Shown one piece after another: positions 32,102 through 41,903 of a stretch of 64,000 nt of DNA. The position numbers and the translations under genes were made by a program. Source of the DNA: Flavobacteriales bacterium (lineage in GTDB: Bacteria > Bacteroidota > Bacteroidia > Flavobacteriales_F > PHOS-HE28); assembly GCA_016703105.1 (NCBI GenBank), contig JADJCS010000008.1:1-64000 (forward strand). The letters run 5' to 3'. The notes under the pieces are model-generated. The model did no database searches. It had not been told where the DNA came from and saw nothing but the letters and a program-made list of their open reading frames with translations. The first letter of the stretch is position 1; every line of letters begins with the position of its first letter.

Positions 32102-33208
32102 TCAAACGATCGCCTCGTTCGCCTTCGGCAATCCCAGTTTCACCAAGGTCCCGTAGTGCGAACGCAATGCGCTCCACAACGTGTGGTTGACGCGATAGGT
32201 GATGCCGAACTCTTCCGCGGTGCGCTTCACGATCGGGGAGAGCGCGGGGTAATGAACGTGCGCGATACGCGGAAAGAGGTGGTGTTCGATCTGGTAGTTC
32301 AAGCCACCCACGTACCAGTTAAGGAAGCGATCGTTGGGACAGAAGTTCACCGTGGTCTCCACTTGGTGTATGGCCCAGTCGTTCTCGATCTCTCCAGCGC
32401 TGTTGGGCAGCGGATGCGTGGTGCCTTCCACCGTGTGCGCCAGTTGGAACACCACCGTGAGGATGATACCGGCGGTGAAGTGCATGAGCAGGAACCCCAG
32501 CAACACCTGCAGCCAGGGGAGGCCGAGCGCGAGGGGAAGGCCGATCACCACGGCGAAATAGATGACCTTGACAGCGAGGATGCGCAACAGGGTCATCCGC
32601 TGCTCGCTCGGGTTGCCGGGATCCACTCCGTTGCGGGTGAACTGAGCGAACTGCACGAGGTCCTTGGCCACCACCCAGTAAAGCGAGAGCAGTCCGTAGA
32701 AGAAGGTGGCGTAGATCCACTGGAAGCGGTGGAACCAACGACGCTCCGTATGCGGGGAGAACTTCATCACCAAGCGGTCCTCGATGTCCTCGTCGATGTG
32801 CGTGATGTTGGTGTACGTGTGATGAAGGATGTTGTGCTGGAGCTTCCAATTGTGGGTGCTGCCCCCACAGAGGTTCAGTGTGTGACCGAGCCACCAGTTC
32901 ACCTGTTGGTCCTTGCTGAAAGCACCGTGGTTGGCGTCGTGCATCACGCTCATGCCAATGCCGGCCAGCCCCAAGCCCATGATGAACCAGAGGAGGAAAG
33001 CCACGCCTGCGGCAGGTGGCCAGATGAGCATGGCAACGAAGGGCAACACGTACATGGAGATCAGCACGATCGCCTTGATGATCAGCGTGTTGTTCGCATG
33101 ACGGCTCAGGTCGTTCTCCTTGAAGTACTGGTCCACCCGGGCACGCAAGGTGGCGTGGAAGGCGCTACGCTCGCGCGGGTTGAACTTTACCTGGCCTTTT
33201 TGACGCAT
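32102..33208 (-). CDS. Membrane fatty acid desaturase (linoleoyl-CoA/acyl-lipid type)
   Basis: 368 residues from ATG at 33208. The three histidine boxes of integral-membrane desaturases are present: HDANHG, HNILHHTYTN and QIEHHLFP, the last being the Q-x-x-HH form typical of front-end desaturases. Hydrophobic segments near LISMYVLPFVAMLIW and AAGVAFLLWFIMGLGLAGIGMS lie before the first box. No cytochrome b5 domain is fused. It likely introduces a double bond into membrane acyl chains using a di-iron centre; regiospecificity cannot be told. Confidence 0.93.
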   Translation of the reverse strand: MRQKGQVKFNPRERSAFHATLRARVDQYFKENDLSRHANNTLIIKAIVLISMYVLPFVAMLIWPPAAGVAFLLWFIMGLGLAGIGMSVMHDANHGAFSKDQQVNWWLGHTLNLCGGSTHNWKLQHNILHHTYTNITHIDEDIEDRLVMKFSPHTERRWFHRFQWIYATFFYGLLSLYWVVAKDLVQFAQFTRNGVDPGNPSEQRMTLLRILAVKVIYFAVVIGLPLALGLPWLQVLLGFLLMHFTAGIILTVVFQLAHTVEGTTHPLPNSAGEIENDWAIHQVETTVNFCPNDRFLNWYVGGLNYQIEHHLFPRIAHVHYPALSPIVKRTAEEFGITYRVNHTLWSALRSHYGTLVKLGLPKANEAIV

Positions 33209-33312
33209 AGGGCGTTGGTGCGCACGATGCGAACGGGTACTACGGTCCATCGAATGCGCGGCGAATGTAGCGCATGGCCTTGGGCCTCCCCGGGGGGTAT
33301 CCGTCCCGATCT

Positions 33313-34950
33313 TCAACCGCTCTTGGTGCGAAATAGCGTTCGATCGAGCACGAGCAGGATGAAGATGGCTTCCAGCAGCACCGATAGGAGCGAATGCCGA
33401 TGGCCGTAGATGCCCACCGAGGGTGACATCATGCGGGTGGCCAGCACGTATGTGAAGAGGATGACCGTGATGGCGAGCATCCGGTCGAAGCGCCGCTTGA
33501 TCGCGACGTAGCCGAGCGCACCGGCGAACACAGCGTGCAACGCGAACCAATGGTAGCGCGTGTGCTGGTCGTGGTTGAAAAGCCCGCAATCGCCAAGGAG
33601 CACCCGAAGCTTCATGTACATGTGCTCCACGGTGAGCATTTCATCCAGGGGCAGCTGACCAGCGTGGCCCATGGCGATGGGAAAGGGGCGGAGGTTGCCA
33701 TGGATCATGAACCAGCGAACGAAGTATGGCAAGAGGCAAGCTCCGTAGATGAGCAGGAAGTTCAGGCGATCGGCCCGTGTTGCGCGCTCGCGATCGAGCA
33801 GGAACATGCCAAAGACCAGAACGCCTACCCCAATGAGTTCCACGCGTTGGAGATAGAGCAACCCACAGAGCAGTGCGATCAACCGGACATCCTTTTGCTG
33901 CTGGATGGCGACCAAAAGGCCGGTCATCAGTAGCAGTGGTAGCACATCGCTCAGCAGGTGCCAGGCGTAGTTCATGTTGATGTCGACCAGAACGAAGAGC
34001 AGTGCAGCGGCGATGATCGCGAACTGGAACCATTTCGAGCTCGAACGAACCAGCAGCAGCGTGAGCGGCACGAGGAGCAGGTTCGTTGCGAACTGCACGA
34101 TATGGATGGGGGCCATGGCCGGACCGAGCAGCCCGTGCAATACGGCCAACACCGCAGGATAGAGCAGGCTCCACATTTCCACGCCGCCCAGCGGTGCCGA
34201 CAGGAAGAGATCGCCGTTCGACAATGCCCGTGCGGCACCTTCGTAGCACAACCAGTCGTCCGGACGCGAGAGGAACTCGTTGCTGAGCCAAGTGGGGGGT
34301 GGCGAGATCGCGCTTGCGCACAGCACGCCTAGGAGGAAGGTCAGGGCAGTTCCTGCACGGGAACGAATGAGCTCCGGGAGCGGTGGCAACCCGTGTGCGA
34401 ACGCACGTACCCATACCGCCAACAGGAGGATGCTCAACGCGAGCAGCGTCAGCAGGGGGAGCAAGTTCCCATCGTCCACCAGCGGTCGCTTTTCGAAGAA
34501 GGCCTTCAGCGGAGCATTCACCACCTCACGGTCCGAGCCGTTCCACCAGATGGCATATGTCGGGGTGTCATCCGCAGTGCGAATGGACCAATGATCGTTG
34601 ATCCCGTGCATCGGAATACGAGATGGGATGATGGTCGGCTGGGCATAGCGCTGTTCGTCCACCCAGGTTGTTGCCCTTTCGGCGCCATCGATCCTTATGG
34701 TGAGTCGCCAAGTTGCCGTGCTCATCACCGCGATGTGCAGGGCTGCCATCCCGAGAGCGATCACCACCATCGAAACCAGCTCTTTTCTGCCAACATGCCG
34801 AAGGGAGACGAATGCCAATGGCAACGCACAGAGTAGAACGAGCATCGCCCAACTACCGGTCTCGCTGTTCAAGCACGTCACGATCCTGCTTGCAAGCACA
34901 AGACAGGCGAGCAAGAGGATGACGATCGCCCAACGGACCAGTGCCTTCAT
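33313..34950 (-). CDS. Polytopic membrane protein, GT-C-like
   Basis: 545 residues with about 10-12 hydrophobic helices and a periplasmic loop early in the protein (IRIDGAERATTW to NGSDREVVN, about residues 85-140). The arrangement, with an aspartate in DDWLCYEGAARAL after a helix pair and charged cytoplasmic turns, recalls GT-C fold glycosyltransferases (dolichyl-phosphate-mannose type), but I see no decisive motif. No gene-order clue; it stands between the desaturase and a T9SS protein. Function unassigned. Confidence 0.8.
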   Translation of the reverse strand: MKALVRWAIVILLLACLVLASRIVTCLNSETGSWAMLVLLCALPLAFVSLRHVGRKELVSMVVIALGMAALHIAVMSTATWRLTIRIDGAERATTWVDEQRYAQPTIIPSRIPMHGINDHWSIRTADDTPTYAIWWNGSDREVVNAPLKAFFEKRPLVDDGNLLPLLTLLALSILLLAVWVRAFAHGLPPLPELIRSRAGTALTFLLGVLCASAISPPPTWLSNEFLSRPDDWLCYEGAARALSNGDLFLSAPLGGVEMWSLLYPAVLAVLHGLLGPAMAPIHIVQFATNLLLVPLTLLLVRSSSKWFQFAIIAAALLFVLVDINMNYAWHLLSDVLPLLLMTGLLVAIQQQKDVRLIALLCGLLYLQRVELIGVGVLVFGMFLLDRERATRADRLNFLLIYGACLLPYFVRWFMIHGNLRPFPIAMGHAGQLPLDEMLTVEHMYMKLRVLLGDCGLFNHDQHTRYHWFALHAVFAGALGYVAIKRRFDRMLAITVILFTYVLATRMMSPSVGIYGHRHSLLSVLLEAIFILLVLDRTLFRTKSG

Positions 34951-34976
34951 CGTTCAAGGCACCAGCGGTGCCGTCG

Positions 34977-36022
34977 CTAACGTACCACCGCGATGCGGAC
35001 CGCCCCGTCCGCGACCGTCAATAAGTAGTTGCCGGCCTCCACGTCGGCGAGGTCCACAGGGCAGTTCGTGCAGCCGTTGAAACGTCCATTGCGCACTTCG
35101 CGGCCGGCAGCATCCATCAAACCCCAGCGACCGCGAAGCGGAACGGAAGCGGTGATCGTACACTCCACGTTCGCCGGGTTCGGGGCTATCCATAGTTGTT
35201 GCCCTTTGCTTGCCGAAGGGGACCCATTGTGATCTCCAATGCCGAGGAAGAAGTCATACGGTCCCGAAGTTCCGGCCCGCAAGTCTGCCATAGTCGGCCG
35301 ACACCGTGTAAGATGCCCGGATCGTTGGCGAGATGCACTCATCGGCAACAATGGGCGCCCCGTCCAGGTACCATTGGAGGCCCGGTGAAATCCGGGTGGG
35401 GTAACACAGAGGAGGTTATCCACCACCATGATCTCCGGAACAGGCGGAGCGTTGAAATCGATGGGGACGGTGACCCCGAGCTGCTGCACGAAATCCGGGC
35501 AAAGCGACGGAGCCCCGCTGACACTGTAGTTGCCACTTTAGTCACCACCAGGGTATCGTCCGTTGCCCCGATCATGGGCGCCCCGTTATTCGTCCATTGA
35601 ATGGCGGGGTCGTACGGCATGTCCAGGATCAGGAAGGCCGTATCGCCGGTGCAGTAGAACGCACCATTCTCCGTGATCGCGTAAGGAGGGTCGCCATCGG
35701 TGATCGCAAAAGGCAGCAGGAAGACCCAGCCATCGACCAGTACGCTGGCGGACATTTCCGTACAGCCATCGAGCGTGGCTTCCACGGAGAACGAGGATCC
35801 ACCATCCTCGAAGTAGGAAACGCTGTGCGTCTGTTGCGTAGCTCCGGGGATCGGTGAGCCATCCTTGTACCACTGGTAGCTGTCGCACACCTCCGTGGTG
35901 AGCACTTCCGATGAGTTGGGGCAGAGGATCACCGAATTCGGGGAGATGGTGGGGGTGAAGGTGCATTGTGCCAGACCGGCGATCACGGTCAGGTTCAGAA
36001 GGAGCGTGACGAAGTGTTTCAT
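34977..36022 (-). CDS. Ig-like secreted protein with T9SS C-terminal sorting domain, frameshifted
   Basis: Start ATG at 36022 gives a signal peptide (MKHFVTLLLNLTVIAGLAQ). Ig-like repeats follow with YQWYKDGSPIPGATQQTHSV and IQWTNNGAPMIGATDDTLVV. Frame shifts near 35530, 35385 and 35260 break the reading, but it resumes each time with the same kind of sequence (a third WYLDGAP-like repeat is split). The C-terminus is a T9SS type A sorting domain: LWIAPNPANVECTI, GLMDAAGREV, DVEAGNYLLTV. Predicted cell-surface or secreted protein of unknown ligand. Confidence 0.75.
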
Positions 36023-36091
36023 AGTGGGCGTTCTACGTGCGAGACGACGATATGCGCGGAGATGCTGCTTGCCGTTCATCCTTTCGGAGCA

Positions 36092-36638
36092 TCACCACAT
36101 GAGCGCAGGTACCAACCACTTCTCCAGAAAGAACAGCAGGACCACAGCACCAACGGCCATGACGGCCAGCCACCAAGACCATCCGCTCCCCGAAGGTGAT
36201 ACACGGCGTGCAAGTTCCACGCAAGGCGCTTCTGGATCTCTGTCTATCCAACCACGCGATGGCGAGCAGTTCCACTTGGTAAAAGAGCGCGGCGAGCAAG
36301 GCACCGGAAAGCACGTTGTAGAACACGTCCTGCAGGATCACGTTCACGAGGATCGTTGTGCCCAGCAGGACGCCGAGGAGCTTGGTGCGCTGGAACAGGA
36401 GCAGGATGCCCGCAGCGATCTCCAACACACCGATGATCGATGCGTATTCCTGTGATCGTCCGTAGAACGCCCACATCAGCTCCATGTCGGACAAGTCCTT
36501 CGCTGGCGTGTCGATGGCAGCGCCGTACGCGAACTGCACCCACTTGGCTCCACCATAGACACTGAGCGAGATGCAAACGTGCCAGCGCAGCGCGAGGTCG
36601 ATGATGGCGATCCAACTCAGTGGTGTTCGAGTTGCCAT
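36092..36638 (-). CDS. DoxX-like four-helix membrane protein, one frameshift
   Basis: Starts MATRTPLSWIAIIDLALRWH and has a typical DoxX/MauE-like pattern: helix, then YGGAKWVQFAYG, AAGILLLFQRTKLLGVLLG, a third helix (VLSGALLAALFYQVELLAIAW) and, after a shift near 36235, a fourth (LAVMAVGAVVLLFFLEKWLVPA) ending at 36092. Without the shift the frame runs to 36033 in non-coding-looking sequence. Family members are small inner-membrane proteins, some in quinone-linked redox; the role here is unknown. The next gene upstream ends 4 bp away. Confidence 0.65.
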
Positions 36639-36642
36639 TCGT

Positions 36643-36975
36643 TCAGCGCGTGGCGTTCTTGATCGCCATCGACAGCGCGTGGCGGAACTGCTTCTCCGTC
36701 ACCTTGGTCAAATGCATGATGGTAGCGCCTTTCGCTCCCCACTTGCTCGGATGCGCCTCGAACTCGGCGGGATGGTGAGCAATCAATTCCGTCTGCTGCT
36801 CGAGATCGAGCATCAGCACGGCATGTCCTTCGTCCAACCAAAGGGTCATGAAGGTGCGGCCCGGTTTTGCTCCCGCCTTCTTCGGTCTGATGCGGAAGGC
36901 GACCTTGCCGAAGTGGTCGTATTCCTCGGCGTTCTGATCGCCGAGCGCGATGTCCCTTGCCCCCGTTACGTCCAT
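36643..36975 (-). CDS. MmcQ/YjbR family protein
   Basis: 110 residues. The pattern KVAFRIRPKKAG..FMTLWLDEGHAVLMLDLEQQTELIAHHP..F..HPSKWGAKGATIMHL matches the MmcQ/YjbR (CyaY-like fold) family, whose members are small cytoplasmic proteins sometimes described as DNA-binding; function is not settled. Placed between the DoxX-like gene (4 bp) and the S41 protease gene (7 bp), suggesting one transcript. Confidence 0.8.
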   Translation of the reverse strand: MDVTGARDIALGDQNAEEYDHFGKVAFRIRPKKAGAKPGRTFMTLWLDEGHAVLMLDLEQQTELIAHHPAEFEAHPSKWGAKGATIMHLTKVTEKQFRHALSMAIKNATR

Positions 36976-36982
36976 CCAGGCG

Positions 36983-39900
36983 TCACTTCCCCATCAACAC
37001 CTTCACCGCTTCCTCCAACTGTTGGTCGCGGCCGGTGCTCACCGCACCGGGATCCAACGGCTGCTTCACATCGGGTTCCAGCTGCTGGTTCTCCTGGTAG
37101 TTGCCGGTGTTGTCGATCATGCCCACCATGGGGATGCCGAAGTACATGCCGTTCTGCAGGCCTTCCCACCACACGGCCGTACCGGTGCCGGCTACGGGCA
37201 TGCCCACCAATTTGCCAATGCCCAGTGCACGATAGGTGACCGGGAACAAGTGCGCATCGCTGTAGTTGGCTTCGCTCATCACCACCACGCTGGGCTTTTG
37301 CCATTTGAACTGCGGCTCGGTACCGAGCTTCTGTCCACGTGGTTCCATGCGCATGTAGGTCTTCCCGCTGAGGAAGGTCGCGAGATCATCGTGCAACCAA
37401 CCACCACCATTGAAACGCGTGTCCACCACAAGGCCCTTGCGGTCGTGATAGCGGCCCAAGGCTTCCTCGTACACTACGCGGAAGCTCCCATCGTCCATGC
37501 CCTGCACGTGCACATAACCGAGTTGACCGCCGCTGAGGCTGTCCACCAAGTGGCGGCAACGCTCCACCCAACGCTTGTACAGCATGTCGAACTCCTGGCC
37601 CATGTCCACGGGCTTCACGGTCTCGTCCCAGCGCGTGTTGGTCTTCGGGTCGAAGAGCGACAACAGGGTGGGTTTGCCCGCCTTGCGGTTGAGCAATTGC
37701 GCCGGATCCATGTCCGCCGCGATCACCTGCCCATCGATCTTCTCGATCACATGGCCCGGCTTGATCTTGCCGCCTTCCTTGATCACCGGACTCCCCACGA
37801 GCACTTCCGCGACCTTCAGTCCGGGTCCCGGTTCGTTGGCGTAGATGAGGCCCAACGAGGCCGTGTTGTCACCCATGGGTTGATCGTGGAAGTAGCCCGA
37901 ACCGGTGTGCGATGCGTTCAGTTCGCCGAGCATTTCGCTCAGCAGTTCGGCCATATCGTAGTTGTTGTTGATGCTCGGCAGGAAGCGCTGGTACTCCTGC
38001 TTGTACAGGTCCCAGTTCACACCCTGCAGGTCCACGCGGTAGAACTTCTTCTTCACCTGGCGCCACACATGCGCGAAGAGGTAGGCGCGCTCGGCGGTCT
38101 CGTTCAGGTTCATCTCGCCGTTGACGCGGATGGGCTTCTGCTCGTTCTTCTCGGTGTCCCAGTACGCGAGGCCACCGCTGTTGATGAAGTAGAGCCGCTT
38201 GCCGTCCTTGCTCGATCATGAGTCCCCCGGCATACCCGGCACCCAGCTTGCTCAGGATCTTCGTCTCCCGCGTGCGCAGTTCGGTCTGCCACAGGTCGAA
38301 TCCCTTTTCGAAGGAGGTGAGGTAGAAGAGCTTTTCGCCATCGGTGCTCAGTGCCGCTGCGCTCATGTTGGATGAGTTCACGGTGAGGCGCACGCGACGA
38401 TCGTACAGGCCTTCGAGCTCGATCACCACGGGTTTGATCTCTTCCTTTTTCTCCTCGTCCTTCTTGCCCTTTTTCTCTTTGTCCTTCTCGTCCTTCTTTC
38501 CGTCTTCACCTTCCTTCTTCTTCTCCTCGGCCTCCTTGGCCAGGGCCGCTTCCTCCTTGTTCCGGCGGTACTCGTCGTACGCAGCCTTCGTCAGGAACAG
38601 TGCGTACACGTCCGTTTGGAAGCCCCAGCTGGCATGGCTTTTCATGCCATCGCGCGAGCTGTAGTAGAAGACCGCTTTGCCGCCCAGGGCCCATTCGGCA
38701 CGGCCGCCACCATAGCCGCTGCGCGTGAGGTCGATCACCTCGCTCTTGCCATCGGCGTTCACGATCCCGCACTGGTTGATCCATTGTTCGGTGTGGATGA
38801 AATCCACCAGGAACCACTTGCTGTCCGGGCTCCAGGCGTACCACTGGTCGCCATCGGCGTAGCTGTAGTTCTTGTCGCCCGGCAGCACGGTGCGGGTGAG
38901 CTTGCTCGCGATGTTGAGCACCTTCAAGGTGGTGCGCTCCTCCAGGTAGGCCACTTCCTTTCCGTCGGGGGAGTAGGCCGGTTGGAATTCTTCCGCAAGT
39001 GTCGTTAGCAATGCTTCCTCCTTCAGCACGGTCGCGTTGAAGAAGTAGGTCTCGTCCTTGCGCACGATGGTGGTGGTGTAGAGGTCCCAGCTGCCTTTGC
39101 GTTCGCTGGCATACAGCAACGTGCGGCCGTCCGGGGCGAAGCTCACCGAGCGTTCCTGCTCGGGGGTGTTGGTGATGCGGCGCGTGGTGCCCTCGGCCAC
39201 GGAGGTAACGAACACTTCGCCACGGTGGATGAAGGCCACCTCTTTTCCATTGCTGCTCACCGCGTACTCGTTCACATTGCCGTTCACGCCCAACACGCGT
39301 TCCGGATTGTAACGCCCATCGCTGTTGATGCGGATCGCGACCTTCACGGGTGTGCCTCCGTCGGTCATCGTGTAGACTTCGCTGCGGAAGGTGAAGCAAA
39401 GCGTGCCGTTGTCGCTTCGGCTCAGGAAGCGAACGGGATGTTCCTTGAAGGTGGTGACCTGTGTGCTGGGCCCTCCGGTGGTGGGCATGCGGTGCACGTT
39501 GTAGGAGCCCTTCTCCTCGGTGAGGTAATAGAGGGTGTTCCCATCCTTGCTGAAGACCGGGTTGCGGTCCTCGCCAGCGAAGGTGGTGAGCTGCTTGTAC
39601 TCCTTGGTAGCAGGGTTGAAGGTCCACACATCGCGGGTAACGCTGCTGGTGTGGTGCTTGCGCCAATCGTCCTCATAGCCCTTGCGATCGTGGTACGCGA
39701 TGAGCGTTCCGGCGGGGTTGTACCGCGCCAGTTGCATGGCGATGGTGCTCACCTGCACGGGACGGCCGCCTTTCACCGGCACACTGTACAGCTCGCCCAA
39801 GCCGCCCACGGGGAATTGCTGGTTGCGCGCATCGTCCTGGCGCGTGCCATAGAAGAGGACGTTCGCATCGTCGGGGCTGAAACCCGTGGGCACTTCACCG

Positions 39901-40232
39901 TTGCTGTGGAAGGTGAGGCGCGTGGGCACGCCGCCCGTTGCGGGCATCACGAACACATCGCTGCCACCATAGCGCGTGCTGGCGAAGGCCAGCAGTTTGC
40001 CATCGTTGCTCCAAACCGGCGAATGGTCGAAGGCTTCGTTGGTGGTGATCGGAAGGGCATCGCCACCGCCGGCGGGCACCCGCCAGATATCTCCTTGGTA
40101 ACTGAACGCGATGGTGCTGCCATCGGGGGAAATGGACGGATCGCGCAGCCAGAGCGATGGCTCCACGCTTGGTTGGCCGAACGCCGTGAGCGGGAACGAT
40201 GCCAGGAACAGGATGCGTGCGAAGGACTTCAC
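36983..40232 (-). CDS. Tricorn-like S41 peptidase with N-terminal WD40/propeller, one frameshift
   Basis: Start chosen at GTG 40232 (VKSFARILFLASFPLTAFGQ, signal peptide); a longer open frame reaches 40295. Two propellers of TolB/DPP-IV type (DPSISPDGSTIAFSYQGDIW, SPVWSNDGKLLAFASTR, SFAPDGRTLLYASERKG) are followed by a Lys/Glu-rich linker (about 38380-38560). After a shift near 38213 come the helical core (AYLFAHVWRQVKKKFYRVDL), a PDZ domain (GSPVIKEGGKIKPGHVIEKI) and the S41 protease domain (VVDTRFNGGGWLHDDLATFL, MSEANYSDAHLFP with the catalytic Ser before D, AGTGTAVWWEG). Tricorn homologues degrade peptides; this one has a signal peptide and so acts outside the cytoplasm. Confidence 0.88.
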
Positions 40233-40326
40233 GAGGGGATAGGTTTGGTGCGCCAAAGCTATCCGGCCGGGGTTCTTGTCCGGTCCCGGGGCCAACGGTT
40301 CATCCGAGAAAGGATGCGGAGACTAC

Positions 40327-41178
40327 TTAACGCGCGCTGCTGAGCTTGCGCTGGTATTTGCGCAACTCCTCCCAGCGATCCTCCACCATCAGGCGGCATT
40401 GCTTGGGCCAGCTGGTGGGGTCGTGCATGTGGAAGTGATCGCCGGCTTCGCTCAGCAACCGCTTGAGTTCCTCCGGCTTCGCGGTGGCCACATCGCTCCA
40501 GGTCTTCAAGCCGTGCTTGCCAAGGTGCTCTGCGATCTTCGGCCCGATGCCTTCCACCAAACGCAGGTCGTCCTTTGCAATGCGCCTTCCATAGGTCTTG
40601 GACAGGGCGCTGTAGTGGGCTGGTGATGGGACCTTCGGGGTGTGTTCGGTCGAAGCGCGCGATGGGGCCACCTGTTCCGAAGCCAGCAACCTACGCAGGT
40701 CATCCACTTCCTTGAGCAGGGCGGGCACTCGAGCAACGACCCGCTCCAGATCGGCGATGCGAGCGAGGTGGGACGGGTCGGCCACGACCTTGTCCATGTG
40801 CTTTGTGGCGCTCGGTCCCATTGCAGCGGGCACGGTGCGCCGGGCGGCAACCAGTGCCACCTTATAGGAGTTCACCTGTGCGTTCAGGGAGGTGATCTGT
40901 TGCTCCAGTGCGCGTCGCTCGGAGCCCATTTCCTCGGCGCGCGCGGCTGCCCGTTGGGACAAGATCGAACTTGCCACGGCCAGTTCGTCCTCGGTGTCGG
41001 TCAACTGTTTGCGCAGCTTCTCCAACTCCAGATGCAAGGGTGTGGTGGCGTACTTCGGAAGCGGACCGTTCCAGTACCCGATCAGCGTGCCCAGCACCAG
41101 CGCGCCGAGCATGAGCACGAGCACCGGGAGCAAGAGTTCAAGGCCGAGGGTGTGGATATCGGCGAACGGGTTCATCAT
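40327..41178 (-). CDS. Membrane-anchored coiled-coil protein with C-terminal helix-hairpin-helix
   Basis: 283 residues. N-terminal transmembrane helix (LLLPVLVLMLGALVLGTLIGYW), then a long coiled coil (LEKLRKQLTDTEDELAVASS, ERRALEQQITSLNAQVNSYK), and at the C-terminus an HhH-like domain (DDLRLVEGIGPKIAEHLGKH, KTWSDVATAKPEELKRLLSE). The HhH form LVEGIGPKI is the DNA-binding type, yet the tail resembles the combination seen in envelope proteins fused to OmpA. It lies 15 bp after an OmpA-family gene in the same orientation, consistent with a two-gene envelope operon. No assigned function. Confidence 0.8.
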   Translation of the reverse strand: MMNPFADIHTLGLELLLPVLVLMLGALVLGTLIGYWNGPLPKYATTPLHLELEKLRKQLTDTEDELAVASSILSQRAAARAEEMGSERRALEQQITSLNAQVNSYKVALVAARRTVPAAMGPSATKHMDKVVADPSHLARIADLERVVARVPALLKEVDDLRRLLASEQVAPSRASTEHTPKVPSPAHYSALSKTYGRRIAKDDLRLVEGIGPKIAEHLGKHGLKTWSDVATAKPEELKRLLSEAGDHFHMHDPTSWPKQCRLMVEDRWEELRKYQRKLSSAR

Positions 41179-41193
41179 GGTGCGCGTTGGTGA

Positions 41194-41778
41194 TCACGGG
41201 CGCTGCATCACGTGGATCACCACGCGACGGTTGAGCGCTTTGCCCTTGCTGGTAAGGTTGTCGGAGATGTGCTCTTTGGCACCCATGCCCACGGCGGTGA
41301 TGCGATCGGCGGGCGCGCCGAGGTCGATCAGTCGCGCACGCACCAGTTCGGCGCGTACCAACGAGAGACGTTCGTTCACTACGGCATCCCCATCGCCATC
41401 GGTGTAGCCTGTAACGGTGATCGTCGCTTGCGGATGTGCCGCGAGGTGTTCGCGCGCAGCAGCACACCAGACGAGTTCCTCTTCTGCAAGCGCAAGTTCC
41501 TGGGTGTTCTTGCCAAAGCGAACGGTGAGTTCCGGAACAACAATCCTTTTGGCCTCCCCCATGGCGGAGGCGCTGGACGCTGGCAGGGATCGAGATCTTG
41601 CACCGCCTGGGCGATGGGATCGTTGGTAGGACCGAGATGGATAACCGCCGACCTTGGGTGGTGAAGGAGCAGCACGGTCGTAGAAATGGCCGAGCGACGT
41701 CTGCCTGGCCATGTACCACGCACCACCGGTGAACCATGCCACGGTGATGGGAATGAGCACCAACCTTGTTCCTTTCAT
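41194..41778 (-). CDS. OmpA-family peptidoglycan-binding protein
   Basis: Start taken at 41778 (MKGTRLVLIPITVAWFTGGAW, a membrane anchor or signal). After a variable linker of about 60 residues comes an OmpA C-terminal domain: ELTVRFGKNTQEL, ITVTGYTDGDGDAVVNERLS, RAELVRARLIDLGAP, ITAVGMGAKEHI, NRRVVIHV. This domain binds peptidoglycan. The linker reads poorly (RSYQRSHRPGGARSRSL), so a compensated frame error there cannot be excluded. Probably co-transcribed with the HhH coiled-coil gene after it. Confidence 0.8.
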   Translation of the reverse strand: MKGTRLVLIPITVAWFTGGAWYMARQTSLGHFYDRAAPSPPKVGGYPSRSYQRSHRPGGARSRSLPASSASAMGEAKRIVVPELTVRFGKNTQELALAEEELVWCAAAREHLAAHPQATITVTGYTDGDGDAVVNERLSLVRAELVRARLIDLGAPADRITAVGMGAKEHISDNLTSKGKALNRRVVIHVMQRP

Positions 41779-41903
41779 GCCATCGGGCACAAGCGCTGTT
41801 CCGCTTGCGGAAGATGGATCGAAGGCCGCAGCACGGAACGGCCGCAACGCGCCACCTGCTTGTGCGCACCAATGCTAGGGCGCACGGGGCGGGCTTCCAA
41901 CAG

